From assembly GCA_900768185.1 (NCBI GenBank), contig CAAGCB010000029.1, positions 62,001 through 126,000 of the forward strand: a stretch of 64,000 bases of DNA, written 5' to 3'. A model generated the notes under the pieces. That model was not told the origin of the DNA, searched no databases, and worked only from the letters and a program-made list of their open reading frames with translations. Origin of the DNA: Alphaproteobacteria bacterium (lineage in GTDB: Bacteria > Pseudomonadota > Alphaproteobacteria > CAAGCB01 > CAG-977). The position numbers and the translations under genes are program-made. This document shows positions 1 through 8,179 of this stretch, one piece after another. Position 1 is the stretch's first letter, and the number at the start of each line of letters is the position of its first letter.

Positions 1-2
1 TG

Positions 3-782
3 GGGTATTATGAAAGCGATGGTCAGCGTAATCTGGAATTTCGTCAGTATGAAACCCAGCGTTGCGCTTTGAACTGGGCTTTGCAGGAAAAAGGGTGTTG
101 GGAACGCGTCGGCGGTCACATTGTCGCCGATCCCGCGCACGACACGCGTTCCTGTCCGCCAAAGTACGAACAGGCGGTCGCCGATTATTTGGGACAATCC
201 CGTTCCGCGATGTTGCTGTTCCCGTTTTCGGACATGTTCCGCACGAACTATATGGGCAACATTCCCGGTACGCGCCAACGTTCCGAATCGGTCGTCGGCG
301 GCAAGGATCTGAAGGTTTTTGAAAAGGGCGGCGCCAGCCGTATCCCGTGGAAGAACTGGCGTCCGAAAATGCACGTCAAAGTCAATGAAATCAAGGAAAT
401 TCCCGTTTTCAAAGACATCGCCGGCATTTTGAACGGATACCGTCAGGCGGGGAATGAAAATTCCAAAGTCAAAGATCCGCAGATTTCGGAATTTAAGCGT
501 CCGGGACGTACGGAAACAAAACAGCGCGACGCGAAACGCATTGTGTCGCTGTATGAAAGCATGGCGAACAGCGGGTATTTCCAGACGTACGCTTATGATA
601 TCATTTCCGCAAAGTTTTCGCAGAAACATCATCAGCACGACGTTCGCAAAACGGAAGAGTTCAAGAAAAACTACGACGAACGCCGTTCCGCAATCGAGGA
701 AAACAAACGCCAGTATCAGCAAAAGCCCGCGCAGTCGAATCAGGCTGTCGTTCAGAAAATGTTGCAGAGCAAAACGCGTTAA
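3..782 (+). CDS. Hypothetical protein, 5' end cut by window edge
   Basis: The reading frame is open from the first bases of the window to the stop at 780-782, so the start lies outside; 259 residues are visible. I do not recognise the family. The N-terminal half is mixed and aromatic-rich. The last 80 residues are strongly charged (Lys/Arg/Glu/Gln) and look helical, possibly coiled coil, and end in a basic tail (NQAVVQKMLQSKTR). That tail resembles the C-terminus of the HAD protein at 55383-56360 (NPAVVRGLISKNR). A strong terminator follows directly. No membrane segment is visible in this part. It could be an effector-like or mobile-element protein, but this is speculation. Confidence 0.7.
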   Translation, partial: GYYESDGQRNLEFRQYETQRCALNWALQEKGCWERVGGHIVADPAHDTRSCPPKYEQAVADYLGQSRSAMLLFPFSDMFRTNYMGNIPGTRQRSESVVGGKDLKVFEKGGASRIPWKNWRPKMHVKVNEIKEIPVFKDIAGILNGYRQAGNENSKVKDPQISEFKRPGRTETKQRDAKRIVSLYESMANSGYFQTYAYDIISAKFSQKHHQHDVRKTEEFKKNYDERRSAIEENKRQYQQKPAQSNQAVVQKMLQSKTR

Positions 783-801
783 ACCGTTTGTTTCGCATGG
801 A

Positions 802-830
802 AAAGGGTCGGTTTCGCCGACCCTTTTTTC
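802..830 (+). terminator. Rho-independent terminator after the truncated gene
   Basis: A 10-bp perfect stem (802-811 with 817-826) with a short TTTCG-type loop runs into a T-tract at 824-829. It lies 20 bases after the stop of the upstream gene. Confidence 0.85.
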
Positions 831-847
831 ATTGTTCGAAAGCCGTA

Positions 848-881
848 ATAAAAAAGCAACCGCCGTTGACATGCGGCGGTT
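848..881 (-). terminator. Terminator of the epimerase gene
   Basis: The stem AACCGCCG (858-865) pairs with CGGCGGTT (874-881). Read on the minus strand it is followed by GC and a T-run (plus-strand A-run at 848-855). It sits just beyond the stop of the minus-strand gene at 904-1803. Confidence 0.75.
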
Positions 882-903
882 CGCGGTGATTTTCAGAAAA
901 AAA

Positions 904-1803
904 TCAGTAAGCTTTTTTGAAAAAAGCGACCGTTTCCTTTAAGCCGTTTTCCAATGTCGTTTGCGGCGTGAACCCCAAAACGGCGGCGGCTTTGGCGTTG
1001 TTTAAAACACTGTGTTTGATGTCGCCGGCGCGGGCGGGCGCGCGGTTCGGCGAAAGCGTGTAGTCCGTGTATTTCCCGATCAGTGAAAACAGTTTATTGA
1101 TGCTGGTGCGGGTGTTGGTGGACACGTTCAGCGTTTCGTTCTTGCCGTCCGACAAAACGGCGCGGCAGTTCATTTCCGCCACGTCCCCGACATACACAAA
1201 ATCGCGCGTCTGTTCGCCGTCGCCATGGATTTCCAGCGGCAGATTCCTGATCATCTTTTCAATGAAAATGGACACGACGCCCGCTTCGCCGTGCGGGTCT
1301 TGGCGCGGACCGTAGACGTTCGCGTAACGGAAAATGATATGATCCGTTCCCGACAGTTTGACGTATTCTTCCATCGTATGTTTGCTTATGGCGTAGGGCG
1401 ACAGAAAGCTGACGGGGTGCTTTTCGTCGACGGGCAGGTATTGCGGCGCGGCGTATAAAGCGGCGCTGGACGACACGACGATTTTTTTGACGCCGTGTTT
1501 TTTGCACAGATCGATCACGCGCACGGACGCCATCACATTGTCCTGCGCGTCGCGGACGGGATCGGCGACGGACACGGCGACGGACGCCTGCGCCGCCAGA
1601 TGAATCACGGCGTCAAAGTTGTGCTTTTCGAACACTTCCGCGGTTTGCGGGGCGTTCAGGTCGAAACGGTAATAAACGGCGTCGTCGTTTCTATATTTCG
1701 GATCTTTGCGGTCAATCACGACGACGTCGCATTTTTCGGCGACCAGTTTATCCACGGTGTGGGATCCGATGAAGCCTGCTCCGCCCGTAACCAGTATCCG
1801 CAT
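904..1803 (-). CDS. NAD-dependent nucleotide-sugar epimerase (UDP-glucose 4-epimerase-like)
   Basis: An extended short-chain dehydrogenase of 299 residues. The N-terminus has the Rossmann motif GGAGFIG (residues 7-13), followed by an acidic NAD-ribose-binding strand. The catalytic dyad appears as YAISK (YxxxK) preceded by the SSSAALY serine region, and the segment RYANVYGPRQ is typical of GalE-like epimerases/dehydratases acting on UDP-sugars. The substrate cannot be told from sequence; UDP-glucose, UDP-GlcNAc or UDP-glucuronate are all possible. It is divergent from the glycosyltransferase operon at 1902, which fits a role in supplying sugar donors for surface glycans. The ATG start has AAGGA about 7 bases upstream. 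Confidence 0.88.
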   Translation of the reverse strand: MRILVTGGAGFIGSHTVDKLVAEKCDVVVIDRKDPKYRNDDAVYYRFDLNAPQTAEVFEKHNFDAVIHLAAQASVAVSVADPVRDAQDNVMASVRVIDLCKKHGVKKIVVSSSAALYAAPQYLPVDEKHPVSFLSPYAISKHTMEEYVKLSGTDHIIFRYANVYGPRQDPHGEAGVVSIFIEKMIRNLPLEIHGDGEQTRDFVYVGDVAEMNCRAVLSDGKNETLNVSTNTRTSINKLFSLIGKYTDYTLSPNRAPARAGDIKHSVLNNAKAAAVLGFTPQTTLENGLKETVAFFKKAY

Positions 1804-1901
1804 TTTTTCGTCCTTTTGTTTTAAATTGACCTTTGAAACAACTTACTCTAAAACGTAGGAAATAACAGCTGTTTTTTTACCGCGCTTTCGGGGTTTGTTT
1901 T

Positions 1902-3029
1902 ATGAAAGTCATGATCGTCAAGGACAGAAACGTTCTGAACACAAAGTTTCTGGGGCAGTTCGTCAATTCTTTGCACCGTATCGGGTTCGACGTGACGGTG
2001 GTGTGCGACACATATAAAAAACAGGGCGTCGGCGTGACGCTGGACGCGGGCGTCGGATTTATCAATTTGAACGCGAAAACGAAAAATCCGTTTTTGAATC
2101 TTTACCGGTTTTTGCGCGGCAAACTGTTCCGCCCGACAAAGCGGTTTAAAGAGGTCATCGCGCAGGAAAAACCGGACGTCATTATTTGCTATTTTATGGT
2201 TGATCTGGTGAATGTGCTGTACAAACAAAATCACAACATTCCCGTGATTATGATGATGCACGGCTATCCGCCGGTGATGTTGGGGCATTTGATGAAGAAA
2301 AAGCCCTATATGTACGAAATTTACCGCGACGTTATGAACCGGGCGGCGGCTTTTCACGTTTTGATGAAATCCTACGAACCGACGATCGCACGATTCTGCA
2401 ATCCGAAGCGTGTCGTGACGATTCCGAACGAGGTCGTGCAAATTCCGGTTTCCGAGCGCGCCGATCTCTCGGTCGAAAAGAAAAAGATTATTTACGTCGC
2501 CCGTGTTGAAAAAAAAGGCAAGCGTCATCATTTGCTGGTCGAGGCGTTCGGGCGGCTGTTTAAGGATTTTCCGGACTGGCGTCTGGAATTTTGGGGAATG
2601 CGGAAATATCCCGCCTATGAACGGGAACTGATGGAACTGGCGGCAAAATACGGGGCGGAAAACAACGTGTCCGTCAAAGGATATCACCCTAAAATTCAAG
2701 ACGTCTACCGCGATGCCGACATTCATGCTTTTCCGTCCGCGCACGAAGGGTTTTCGCTGGCTTTGGCTGACGGAATGGCTTGCGGGCTGCCGTCGCTGGG
2801 GTTTGCCGACGCGCCGTCGATCAACGAATTGATTATCGACGGGCATAACGGTTTTTTGGCAAAAGACCTTGACGACTTTACGCAAAAGCTCCGCAGACTG
2901 ATGAGCGATCAAAATCTGCGAATCGAGTTCGGAAAAAACGCGGCGGCGGACATGATTGATTACGCGCCCGAAAAGGTCATAGAACTGTGGCGAAAACTGA
3001 TTGTCGAAACGGTGGGGGAAAGCAAATGA
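1902..3029 (+). CDS. Glycosyltransferase family 4
   Basis: This 375-residue protein has the GT-B layout of retaining GT4 enzymes: an N-terminal acceptor domain, then a linker and a nucleotide-binding domain starting near the IIYVARVEKKGKRHH segment. The C-terminal signature reads HEGFSLALAD, in which the second Glu of the usual EX7E motif is Asp. It probably transfers a hexose from a nucleotide sugar during surface-polysaccharide or lipid-linked glycan assembly at the inner face of the membrane. Its stop overlaps the start of the next gene (ATGA), and that gene overlaps the third, so the three form one translationally coupled operon. Donor and acceptor are unknown. Confidence 0.88.
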   Translation: MKVMIVKDRNVLNTKFLGQFVNSLHRIGFDVTVVCDTYKKQGVGVTLDAGVGFINLNAKTKNPFLNLYRFLRGKLFRPTKRFKEVIAQEKPDVIICYFMVDLVNVLYKQNHNIPVIMMMHGYPPVMLGHLMKKKPYMYEIYRDVMNRAAAFHVLMKSYEPTIARFCNPKRVVTIPNEVVQIPVSERADLSVEKKKIIYVARVEKKGKRHHLLVEAFGRLFKDFPDWRLEFWGMRKYPAYERELMELAAKYGAENNVSVKGYHPKIQDVYRDADIHAFPSAHEGFSLALADGMACGLPSLGFADAPSINELIIDGHNGFLAKDLDDFTQKLRRLMSDQNLRIEFGKNAAADMIDYAPEKVIELWRKLIVETVGESK

Positions 3030-3829
3030 TACCCAAGAAAATCCATTACTGTTGGTTCGGTCCCGCCCCGAAAGGCGAGGTTGAAACAAAGTGTATCGAA
3101 AGCTGGAAAAAAATCCTGCCCGATTATGAAATCCGCGAATGGGGCGACGCGGATTTGGAACGCTTTGATAATCGATATTTGAAACAAGCCGTCGCGGCGA
3201 AAAAATGGGCGTTTGTGTCCGACTATGTGCGCCTGTACGCTTTGGCGGTCGAAGGCGGCGTGTATTTCGACACGGACGAGGAAATCAGAAAGCCTTTGGA
3301 CGATTTCATGAATTTCGATTTTTTCATCGGATCGCAAAAATGCGGATCGTGCCGCAACATTTCCCCCGCGCTGATCGGAACGGTTCCGAACAGTCCGATT
3401 ATCAGGGATTTGCTGGCGGAATACGACGATATCGACTTTGTCAAACCCGACGGATCGTTCAACCTGACGACCAATCCGATGTACTTTGCCAAAGTGTTCA
3501 GGGAAAAGTACGGGATTGAAGATCCCTTTGTGACAAAGGATCGTTTGAAAATCGCGGAAAACGCATATATCTACCCGTATTATTATTTCTGCACGGACAA
3601 CGCGGACGCGTATGCCGTTCATCATTACACGGGCAGTTGGAAACCCGACTGGAATGTTCGTGACAAGCTGTCCGCGCCGATCGGTTTCGGAAAAAAGCTG
3701 GTGTTGCGGAAATATAAAAAGAACAGGGACGGTTCCGAAATGCCGTTCAATGACGGTGACAGGATTTTATTTTCGATCAAAACGTCGAAACGGTCGAAGA
3801 TATTTCTTTTACTGGCGGATAATAAATGA
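3026..3829 (+). CDS. Glycosyltransferase family 32 (DXD sugar-binding type)
   Basis: 267 residues. The ATG at 3026 overlaps the upstream stop (ATGA); an open extension to 2987 exists but would lie inside the previous gene. The family signature is clear: the N-terminal IPKKIHYCWFG, then WAFVSDYVRLYAL (residues 61-73) and GGVYFDTDEEI with the metal/nucleotide-binding DTD at 82-84. GT32 enzymes are GT-A fold, metal-dependent transferases (OCH1/capsular type) that add a hexose to glycan chains. With the flanking GT4 and phosphoethanolamine-transferase-like genes it likely builds or decorates a surface glycan. Confidence 0.87.
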   Translation: MIPKKIHYCWFGPAPKGEVETKCIESWKKILPDYEIREWGDADLERFDNRYLKQAVAAKKWAFVSDYVRLYALAVEGGVYFDTDEEIRKPLDDFMNFDFFIGSQKCGSCRNISPALIGTVPNSPIIRDLLAEYDDIDFVKPDGSFNLTTNPMYFAKVFREKYGIEDPFVTKDRLKIAENAYIYPYYYFCTDNADAYAVHHYTGSWKPDWNVRDKLSAPIGFGKKLVLRKYKKNRDGSEMPFNDGDRILFSIKTSKRSKIFLLLADNK

Positions 3830-5448
3830 AAAAATACGCTTTTGACGTAATGCGGGCGTTGCTTTGTTCGCTTGTCATTTTGCTGTTTTTGATGTTGCCG
3901 GAAATCGTTTTCGGCTTTATCAATACAAAGCTGGCGGTGTGCGGCAATACGGACAAGCTGGGGGCGCTGCTCTTGCTGTCGCTTGCGTTGTCGTTGGTCA
4001 AAAACAAAACGTTTATCAAATGGTTTTTGATCGTTTTCGGCGTTTTCCAACTGGTGCAGTTCAATTCAATGGCGTATTTCGGCGTGTATCTGACGCCGTA
4101 TGCGATAGATTTCATTTTTTTGGAAACAGGCGACATCATCACGGAAATAAAAGACGTCTGGTACAAATATCTGTACGTTTTCGCGTTGGTCGGCGTGCCG
4201 TACTGGCTGTTGTGGCGGTTGATCGCGCGCGATATTCTGAACAGGGTGACGTTCGGATTCGGCTGGGTCTTTCCGATGCTGTACGTCGCCGCGTTTTTTT
4301 ACCGCGCTTCGACCCCCGACGGTATTTTTCAAATGCTGTTCAAACAGACGTGCTTCGCGTCCTATAACACGATTAATTCCTTTTCCGCCTATTTCGGCAA
4401 CGTCCTGCCGAAAAAAATCATCGGTCGTTCGCATGAAAAAGTTTATCCCGATTATGTGCTGACGAACATCGAAACGGATAAGGAAAGTCCCGTCAACGTT
4501 ATTTTCGTCGTCGGCGAATCGGTGAACGTCAATCATTTGTCGCTGTTCGGATACGACCGTCCGACGCCGCCGCAACTGGACGCCTACGCCGCGCGGGATC
4601 CGCAGTTCATTTACAAAAAAGCGTGGGCGGCGGGCGTCAACACGCTGATTGCGTTGCCGATGCTTTACAACATTCAGGTCAATCCGAAAAACTATCGCAA
4701 ATTGATCAAACGCGACAGTTATTTGATGAAAATGGCGCAAAACAACGGTTTTAAAGTAACTTATATCGAAGCGCAGAACCCGTCTTTGTTCAAAAAAACG
4801 TTCGTTTCCGATTATGACGACGCTTTCGTGTATTCGTCTGCCGACGGCGAAAAATTGAAAGGCGAAAGCGGATTTTTAGACAAGGTGTTCAGCCGCATCG
4901 ACCTGAATGCCGGTCGGAATTTCGTCGTCGTGCATAAACGCAACATTCATTCGCCCTATAATGATAATTATATGTACGAATCTGAAAAATACGAAGTGTT
5001 TAAAGACGGGCAAATCGATGAACGCGTCAACGAATACGACGACGCCATGCGTTACGAAGACATGCTGGTGATGAAGATTCTGAACTTCGCCCGTTCGTCA
5101 AAGCATAAAACCTATCTGTTTTATCTGTCCGACCATGGCGAGGCTTTGGGGGAAAACGGTGTTTGGGGACACGGTCATTTGTCGCCGGAAAATCTGGAAA
5201 TCCCGTTCATGTTCACGATGTTTAACGGAACGGACGACGCTTTTACGGCGCGTCTGCGTGAAAAGAACCGTCCCTGCGCTCATGACGTTTCGCTGTGGGT
5301 GGCTGAAAAGTTGGGCTGGAAAGTCGAAGTGACGGGCGAAGATTTGAATGTTTGTCAGGTCAACGGTCGCGACACGATGGGACGCGCCGGTGTTTTGAAG
5401 ATAATTAAAAATAATGACGGAACGACGGATTTTAAATTGGAAAAATAG
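3826..5448 (+). CDS. Phosphoethanolamine-transferase-like membrane sulfatase-fold enzyme
   Basis: A protein of 540 residues with about five N-terminal membrane helices (to about residue 165) and a C-terminal alkaline-phosphatase/sulfatase-fold domain outside the membrane. The metal-site residues expected for EptA-type enzymes are visible: Glu231 in FVVGESVN, candidate nucleophile Thr273 in AGVNTLIALP, and Asp436-His437 in LSDHGEALGENG. These enzymes move phosphoethanolamine (or, in relatives, glycerol phosphate) from a phospholipid to a glycan or lipid A in the periplasm. The ATGA overlap with the GT32 gene implies that the target is the glycan made by this operon. The precise head group cannot be assigned. 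Confidence 0.82.
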   Translation: MKKYAFDVMRALLCSLVILLFLMLPEIVFGFINTKLAVCGNTDKLGALLLLSLALSLVKNKTFIKWFLIVFGVFQLVQFNSMAYFGVYLTPYAIDFIFLETGDIITEIKDVWYKYLYVFALVGVPYWLLWRLIARDILNRVTFGFGWVFPMLYVAAFFYRASTPDGIFQMLFKQTCFASYNTINSFSAYFGNVLPKKIIGRSHEKVYPDYVLTNIETDKESPVNVIFVVGESVNVNHLSLFGYDRPTPPQLDAYAARDPQFIYKKAWAAGVNTLIALPMLYNIQVNPKNYRKLIKRDSYLMKMAQNNGFKVTYIEAQNPSLFKKTFVSDYDDAFVYSSADGEKLKGESGFLDKVFSRIDLNAGRNFVVVHKRNIHSPYNDNYMYESEKYEVFKDGQIDERVNEYDDAMRYEDMLVMKILNFARSSKHKTYLFYLSDHGEALGENGVWGHGHLSPENLEIPFMFTMFNGTDDAFTARLREKNRPCAHDVSLWVAEKLGWKVEVTGEDLNVCQVNGRDTMGRAGVLKIIKNNDGTTDFKLEK

Positions 5449-5471
5449 CCGCGTTCCGTCGACGAATCCCG

Positions 5472-6077
5472 TCAGTTCAGTTTCTTTTGTTTTAAAAATG
5501 AATAGATTGTTCCGACGCTGATGCCGGTCGCGCGTGAAATGCCCGCCGCGCCGATTCCCTGTCGCGACAAAGATAAAATCAGACGTTCTTTGCCGTCCCA
5601 GATATGGCGTTTGTTCGTGCTGCCGCGCGGTCTGCCCAGTTGCTTTCCCGACGATTTTCGGCGGGCGAGGGCTTCTTTGGTGCGTTTGCTGATCATGTCG
5701 CGTTCCACTTCGGCGACCAGTCCGAACGCGAACGCCATCACTTTGCTTTGCACGTCGTCGCCCAGTTCGTAACCGTCTTTGACGGTCAGCACTTTTGCGC
5801 CGATTTTCATACAATGTTCGAGAATGGCGATGATCATGAACAGCTTTCGCCCCAGTCGCGACAGTTCGGAGCAAATAATGACGTCGCCGGTTTTTATTTT
5901 CTTTAACAGCTTGCCCAGTTTTCGTTTGTGCGGTTCTTTTGTTCCCGAAACGCCGTCATCAACAATCCAGCTGTCAATCGGCAAACGCCTTTGCTCCGCC
6001 AGCCGTTCGACGCCGATTTTTTGATTGGCGCAGTCCTGTTTGTCGGTGGATACGCGCAAATACCCGTACACAGTCAT
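5472..6077 (-). CDS. Small serine recombinase (DNA invertase/resolvase family, Mpi-like)
   Basis: 201 residues, normal for the small serine recombinases. The N-terminal catalytic domain begins YGYLRVSTDKQD with candidate nucleophile Ser10. It is followed by SELSRLGRK, the long E-helix region and GRPRGS leading into a C-terminal helix-turn-helix (QGIGAAGISRATGISVGTIYSFL). The GYxRVSTxxQ start and length resemble Mpi/Hin-type invertases that flip promoter segments; resolvases are the alternative. It is the only recombinase in the window and no transposase or integrase accompanies it. It lies tail to tail with the surface-glycan operon, which makes phase variation a reasonable hypothesis. RBS-like AGGA lies before the ATG. 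Confidence 0.85.
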   Translation of the reverse strand: MTVYGYLRVSTDKQDCANQKIGVERLAEQRRLPIDSWIVDDGVSGTKEPHKRKLGKLLKKIKTGDVIICSELSRLGRKLFMIIAILEHCMKIGAKVLTVKDGYELGDDVQSKVMAFAFGLVAEVERDMISKRTKEALARRKSSGKQLGRPRGSTNKRHIWDGKERLILSLSRQGIGAAGISRATGISVGTIYSFLKQKKLN

Positions 6078-6165
6078 TTTATTTTTCCTTTCAGATGTTG
6101 ACTACCGTCGGTTTGTTGACGGAATAACGCCAGAAAAGAATAAAAATCGACGACTTGCAAATCGG

Positions 6166-6200
6166 TACAAAAAAGCGGCGATCAAAAGAAACGCCGCTTT
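6166..6200 (-). terminator. Terminator of the ankyrin gene
   Basis: Plus-strand AAAGCGGCG (6172-6180) pairs with CGCCGCTTT (6192-6200). On the minus strand the hairpin is followed by a T-run (plus A-run 6169-6174). It is located 20 bases past the stop of the 6221-6802 gene. Confidence 0.8.
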
Positions 6201-6220
6201 GATGAAAAAGGAAAAGAAAA

Positions 6221-6802
6221 TCAAACTTTCAGTAACGGAGGAACGTCCGTGTTCAGCAACAGCCCGTTCATCGTGATGTAATCGGCGGCGACTTTTCCCG
6301 CTTTGTCCTTGATCGTTTTATCCGCGCCCAATTCCAGCAGTTTTTTGACGACTTCGGGGTTGCGGTTGAATGTCACCGCCATCATCAATGCGGTTTGCCC
6401 GTTGTCGTCCACGGCGTTGATGTCGATGCCCTGCTGAATCAGCAACGGCAAAATGGCGGTTTCCTGATTGTTTTTGACGGCAATCATCAGTGTGGTCTGG
6501 TTGTCTTCCAGCGTTTTGTTCAGTTTGATGCCGTTTTTGACCGCCTGTTCGATTTCGGTCAGGCTACCGTCTTCCATCAAATGAACCAGCATTTCGGTTG
6601 CTTTGTCGCGAAAAACGCGGCGTCCTTTTTCCTGCTCGGCTTCATCGGGTTCATCAACGGCGTGCGTTTGGACGGAATCGATTTTAGCCGCTTTGTCTTG
6701 TTTCAACCGTTCGATTTCGTCGGGGGTCAGGGGCTTTGATCCGAAAATCAGAACCAAGACGAAGACGACGGCGGCGACGGCGGCGATAACGAAACCAAAC
6801 AT
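6221..6802 (-). CDS. Membrane-anchored ankyrin-repeat protein
   Basis: 193 residues. The first 20 residues form one hydrophobic helix without a clear cleavage site, so the protein is probably anchored with the rest in the periplasm. A charged linker (roughly 25-70) leads to about three ankyrin repeats; the clearest repeats contain NQTTLMIAVKNNQETAILPL and GQTALMMAVTFNRNPEVVKK, then LGADKTIKDKAGK. Ankyrin repeats bind other proteins, but no partner can be named. A second, unrelated-looking ankyrin protein with a cleavable signal lies at 26709-27281. It is monocistronic, with its own terminator. Confidence 0.8.
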   Translation of the reverse strand: MFGFVIAAVAAVVFVLVLIFGSKPLTPDEIERLKQDKAAKIDSVQTHAVDEPDEAEQEKGRRVFRDKATEMLVHLMEDGSLTEIEQAVKNGIKLNKTLEDNQTTLMIAVKNNQETAILPLLIQQGIDINAVDDNGQTALMMAVTFNRNPEVVKKLLELGADKTIKDKAGKVAADYITMNGLLLNTDVPPLLKV

Positions 6803-6880
6803 AACAACTCTCCATAATGAATCTTGAGCGAACGATACAACCTTAACGCAAAAAAATGCTAAAAGCTTTCGTTGTTAAAG

Positions 6881-8179
6881 TCAATTTTTTTCAAGCCGTT
6901 TGGAAACGGACGCGGCGTGCGCCGTCAGTCCTTCGGCTTTTCCCAGCAGAACGGCGGCGTTTCCGATTTGTTTCAGCGTTTCGGAACCGCAGGACAAAAT
7001 CGTCGTACGCTTCATAAAGTTTTGGACGCCCAGTCCCGATGAAAAACGCGCGCTGCCCGCGGTCGGCAAAACATGATTGGGACCGCCGACATAATCGCCG
7101 ATCGCTTCGGGAGTCAGCGCGCCTAAAAAGATGGATCCGGCGTTATGGACGCGCTTGCACAATTCTTCGGGATTTTTGACGTTCAATTCCAGATGTTCGG
7201 GGGCGATTCTGTCCGTCAGCGCGCCGATTTGTTCAATCAGATCGTCGACCAGAATGACGGCGCCGTTATCCTGCCAGCTTTTGCGCGCGATATCGGCGCG
7301 GGATAACGCCGGCAACTGTTTTTCGATTTCGGCGGCGACTTTTTCGGCGAATACGTCGTCGTCCGTGATTAAAATCGAACGGGCGGAAACGTCGTGTTCA
7401 GCCTGTCCCAGCAAATCCGCCGCCACCCATTCGGGATTTGCGGCGTTGTCGGCGACGACAAGGATTTCGGACGGTCCCGCAATCATGTCGATGCCGACGC
7501 GCCCGAAAACGCGGCGTTTCGCCGCGGCGACAAAAGCGTTTCCCGGACCGACGATCATGTCGACGGGTCGGATCGTTTCCGTGCCGAACGCCAACGCGCC
7601 GATCGCCTGCGCTCCGCCGATGCGGTAAATTTCGTCGATGCCGACGCAGTCCGCCGCCGCCAGCACCAGCGGATTGATTTTTCCGTCGGGGCAGGGGACA
7701 ACCATGACGATTCTCTTGACGCCCGCGACTTTGGCGGGAACGGCGTTCATCAGGACGGACGACGGATAAGCCGCCGTGCCGCCGGGGACATACAGTCCCG
7801 CCGCCGCGACGGGCGTCCAACGCCAGCCCAGCAAAGCCCCTGTTTCATCGTTGAAAAAACGGCTTTCGGGCATTTGTTTTTCATGAAAGACCTCGATGCG
7901 TTCCGCCGCCAGATACAGCGCGTCCAGCGTATCCCTGTCGCAGGCGGCGACGGCTTGTTCGATTTCTTCCGCGCCGACTTTCATTGTTTCCGGCGTCAAA
8001 TCCAAACGGTCGAATTTTTTTGTGTATTCCAAAACGGCTTTGTCGCCATTTTTACGCACGTTTTCAAGAATTTCGGAAACGACGCCGTCAACGTCCGCCG
8101 CGTTTTCGCGTTTGGAATCCAAAAATGCGCGAAAATCGCGTTCGAAATTCGCGTCAGTCGCGTTCAAATGAAAAGTCAT
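6881..8179 (-). CDS. hisD: Histidinol dehydrogenase
   Basis: 432 residues, the usual size. It catalyses the last two steps of histidine synthesis, L-histidinol to L-histidine with two NAD+. Recognisable family segments include GWRWTPVAAAGLYVPGG, YRIGGAQAIGALAFGT, DMIAGPSEILVVAD, LGQAEHDVSARS and RIAPEHLELN, which contribute the zinc ligands and catalytic Glu/His. The start overlaps the hisG stop by four bases (ATGA), so the two are translationally coupled. The order murA-hisG-hisD is widespread in Alphaproteobacteria. Confidence 0.97.
   Translation of the reverse strand: MTFHLNATDANFERDFRAFLDSKRENAADVDGVVSEILENVRKNGDKAVLEYTKKFDRLDLTPETMKVGAEEIEQAVAACDRDTLDALYLAAERIEVFHEKQMPESRFFNDETGALLGWRWTPVAAAGLYVPGGTAAYPSSVLMNAVPAKVAGVKRIVMVVPCPDGKINPLVLAAADCVGIDEIYRIGGAQAIGALAFGTETIRPVDMIVGPGNAFVAAAKRRVFGRVGIDMIAGPSEILVVADNAANPEWVAADLLGQAEHDVSARSILITDDDVFAEKVAAEIEKQLPALSRADIARKSWQDNGAVILVDDLIEQIGALTDRIAPEHLELNVKNPEELCKRVHNAGSIFLGALTPEAIGDYVGGPNHVLPTAGSARFSSGLGVQNFMKRTTILSCGSETLKQIGNAAVLLGKAEGLTAHAASVSKRLEKN

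Noticed and set aside
1848..3089. A 413-codon open frame on the minus strand
   Set aside because: It lies antisense to the GT4 gene and has shadow-type composition (His, Phe, Arg, Gln) without any motif.
5411..5462. Terminator between the phosphoethanolamine-transferase-like gene and the recombinase gene
   Set aside because: GACGGAACG and CGTTCCGTC can pair but are about 28 bases apart, and no T-run follows.
5472..6077. Prophage or transposon marker
   Set aside because: No integrase, transposase, capsid gene or terminal repeats are seen around the recombinase.
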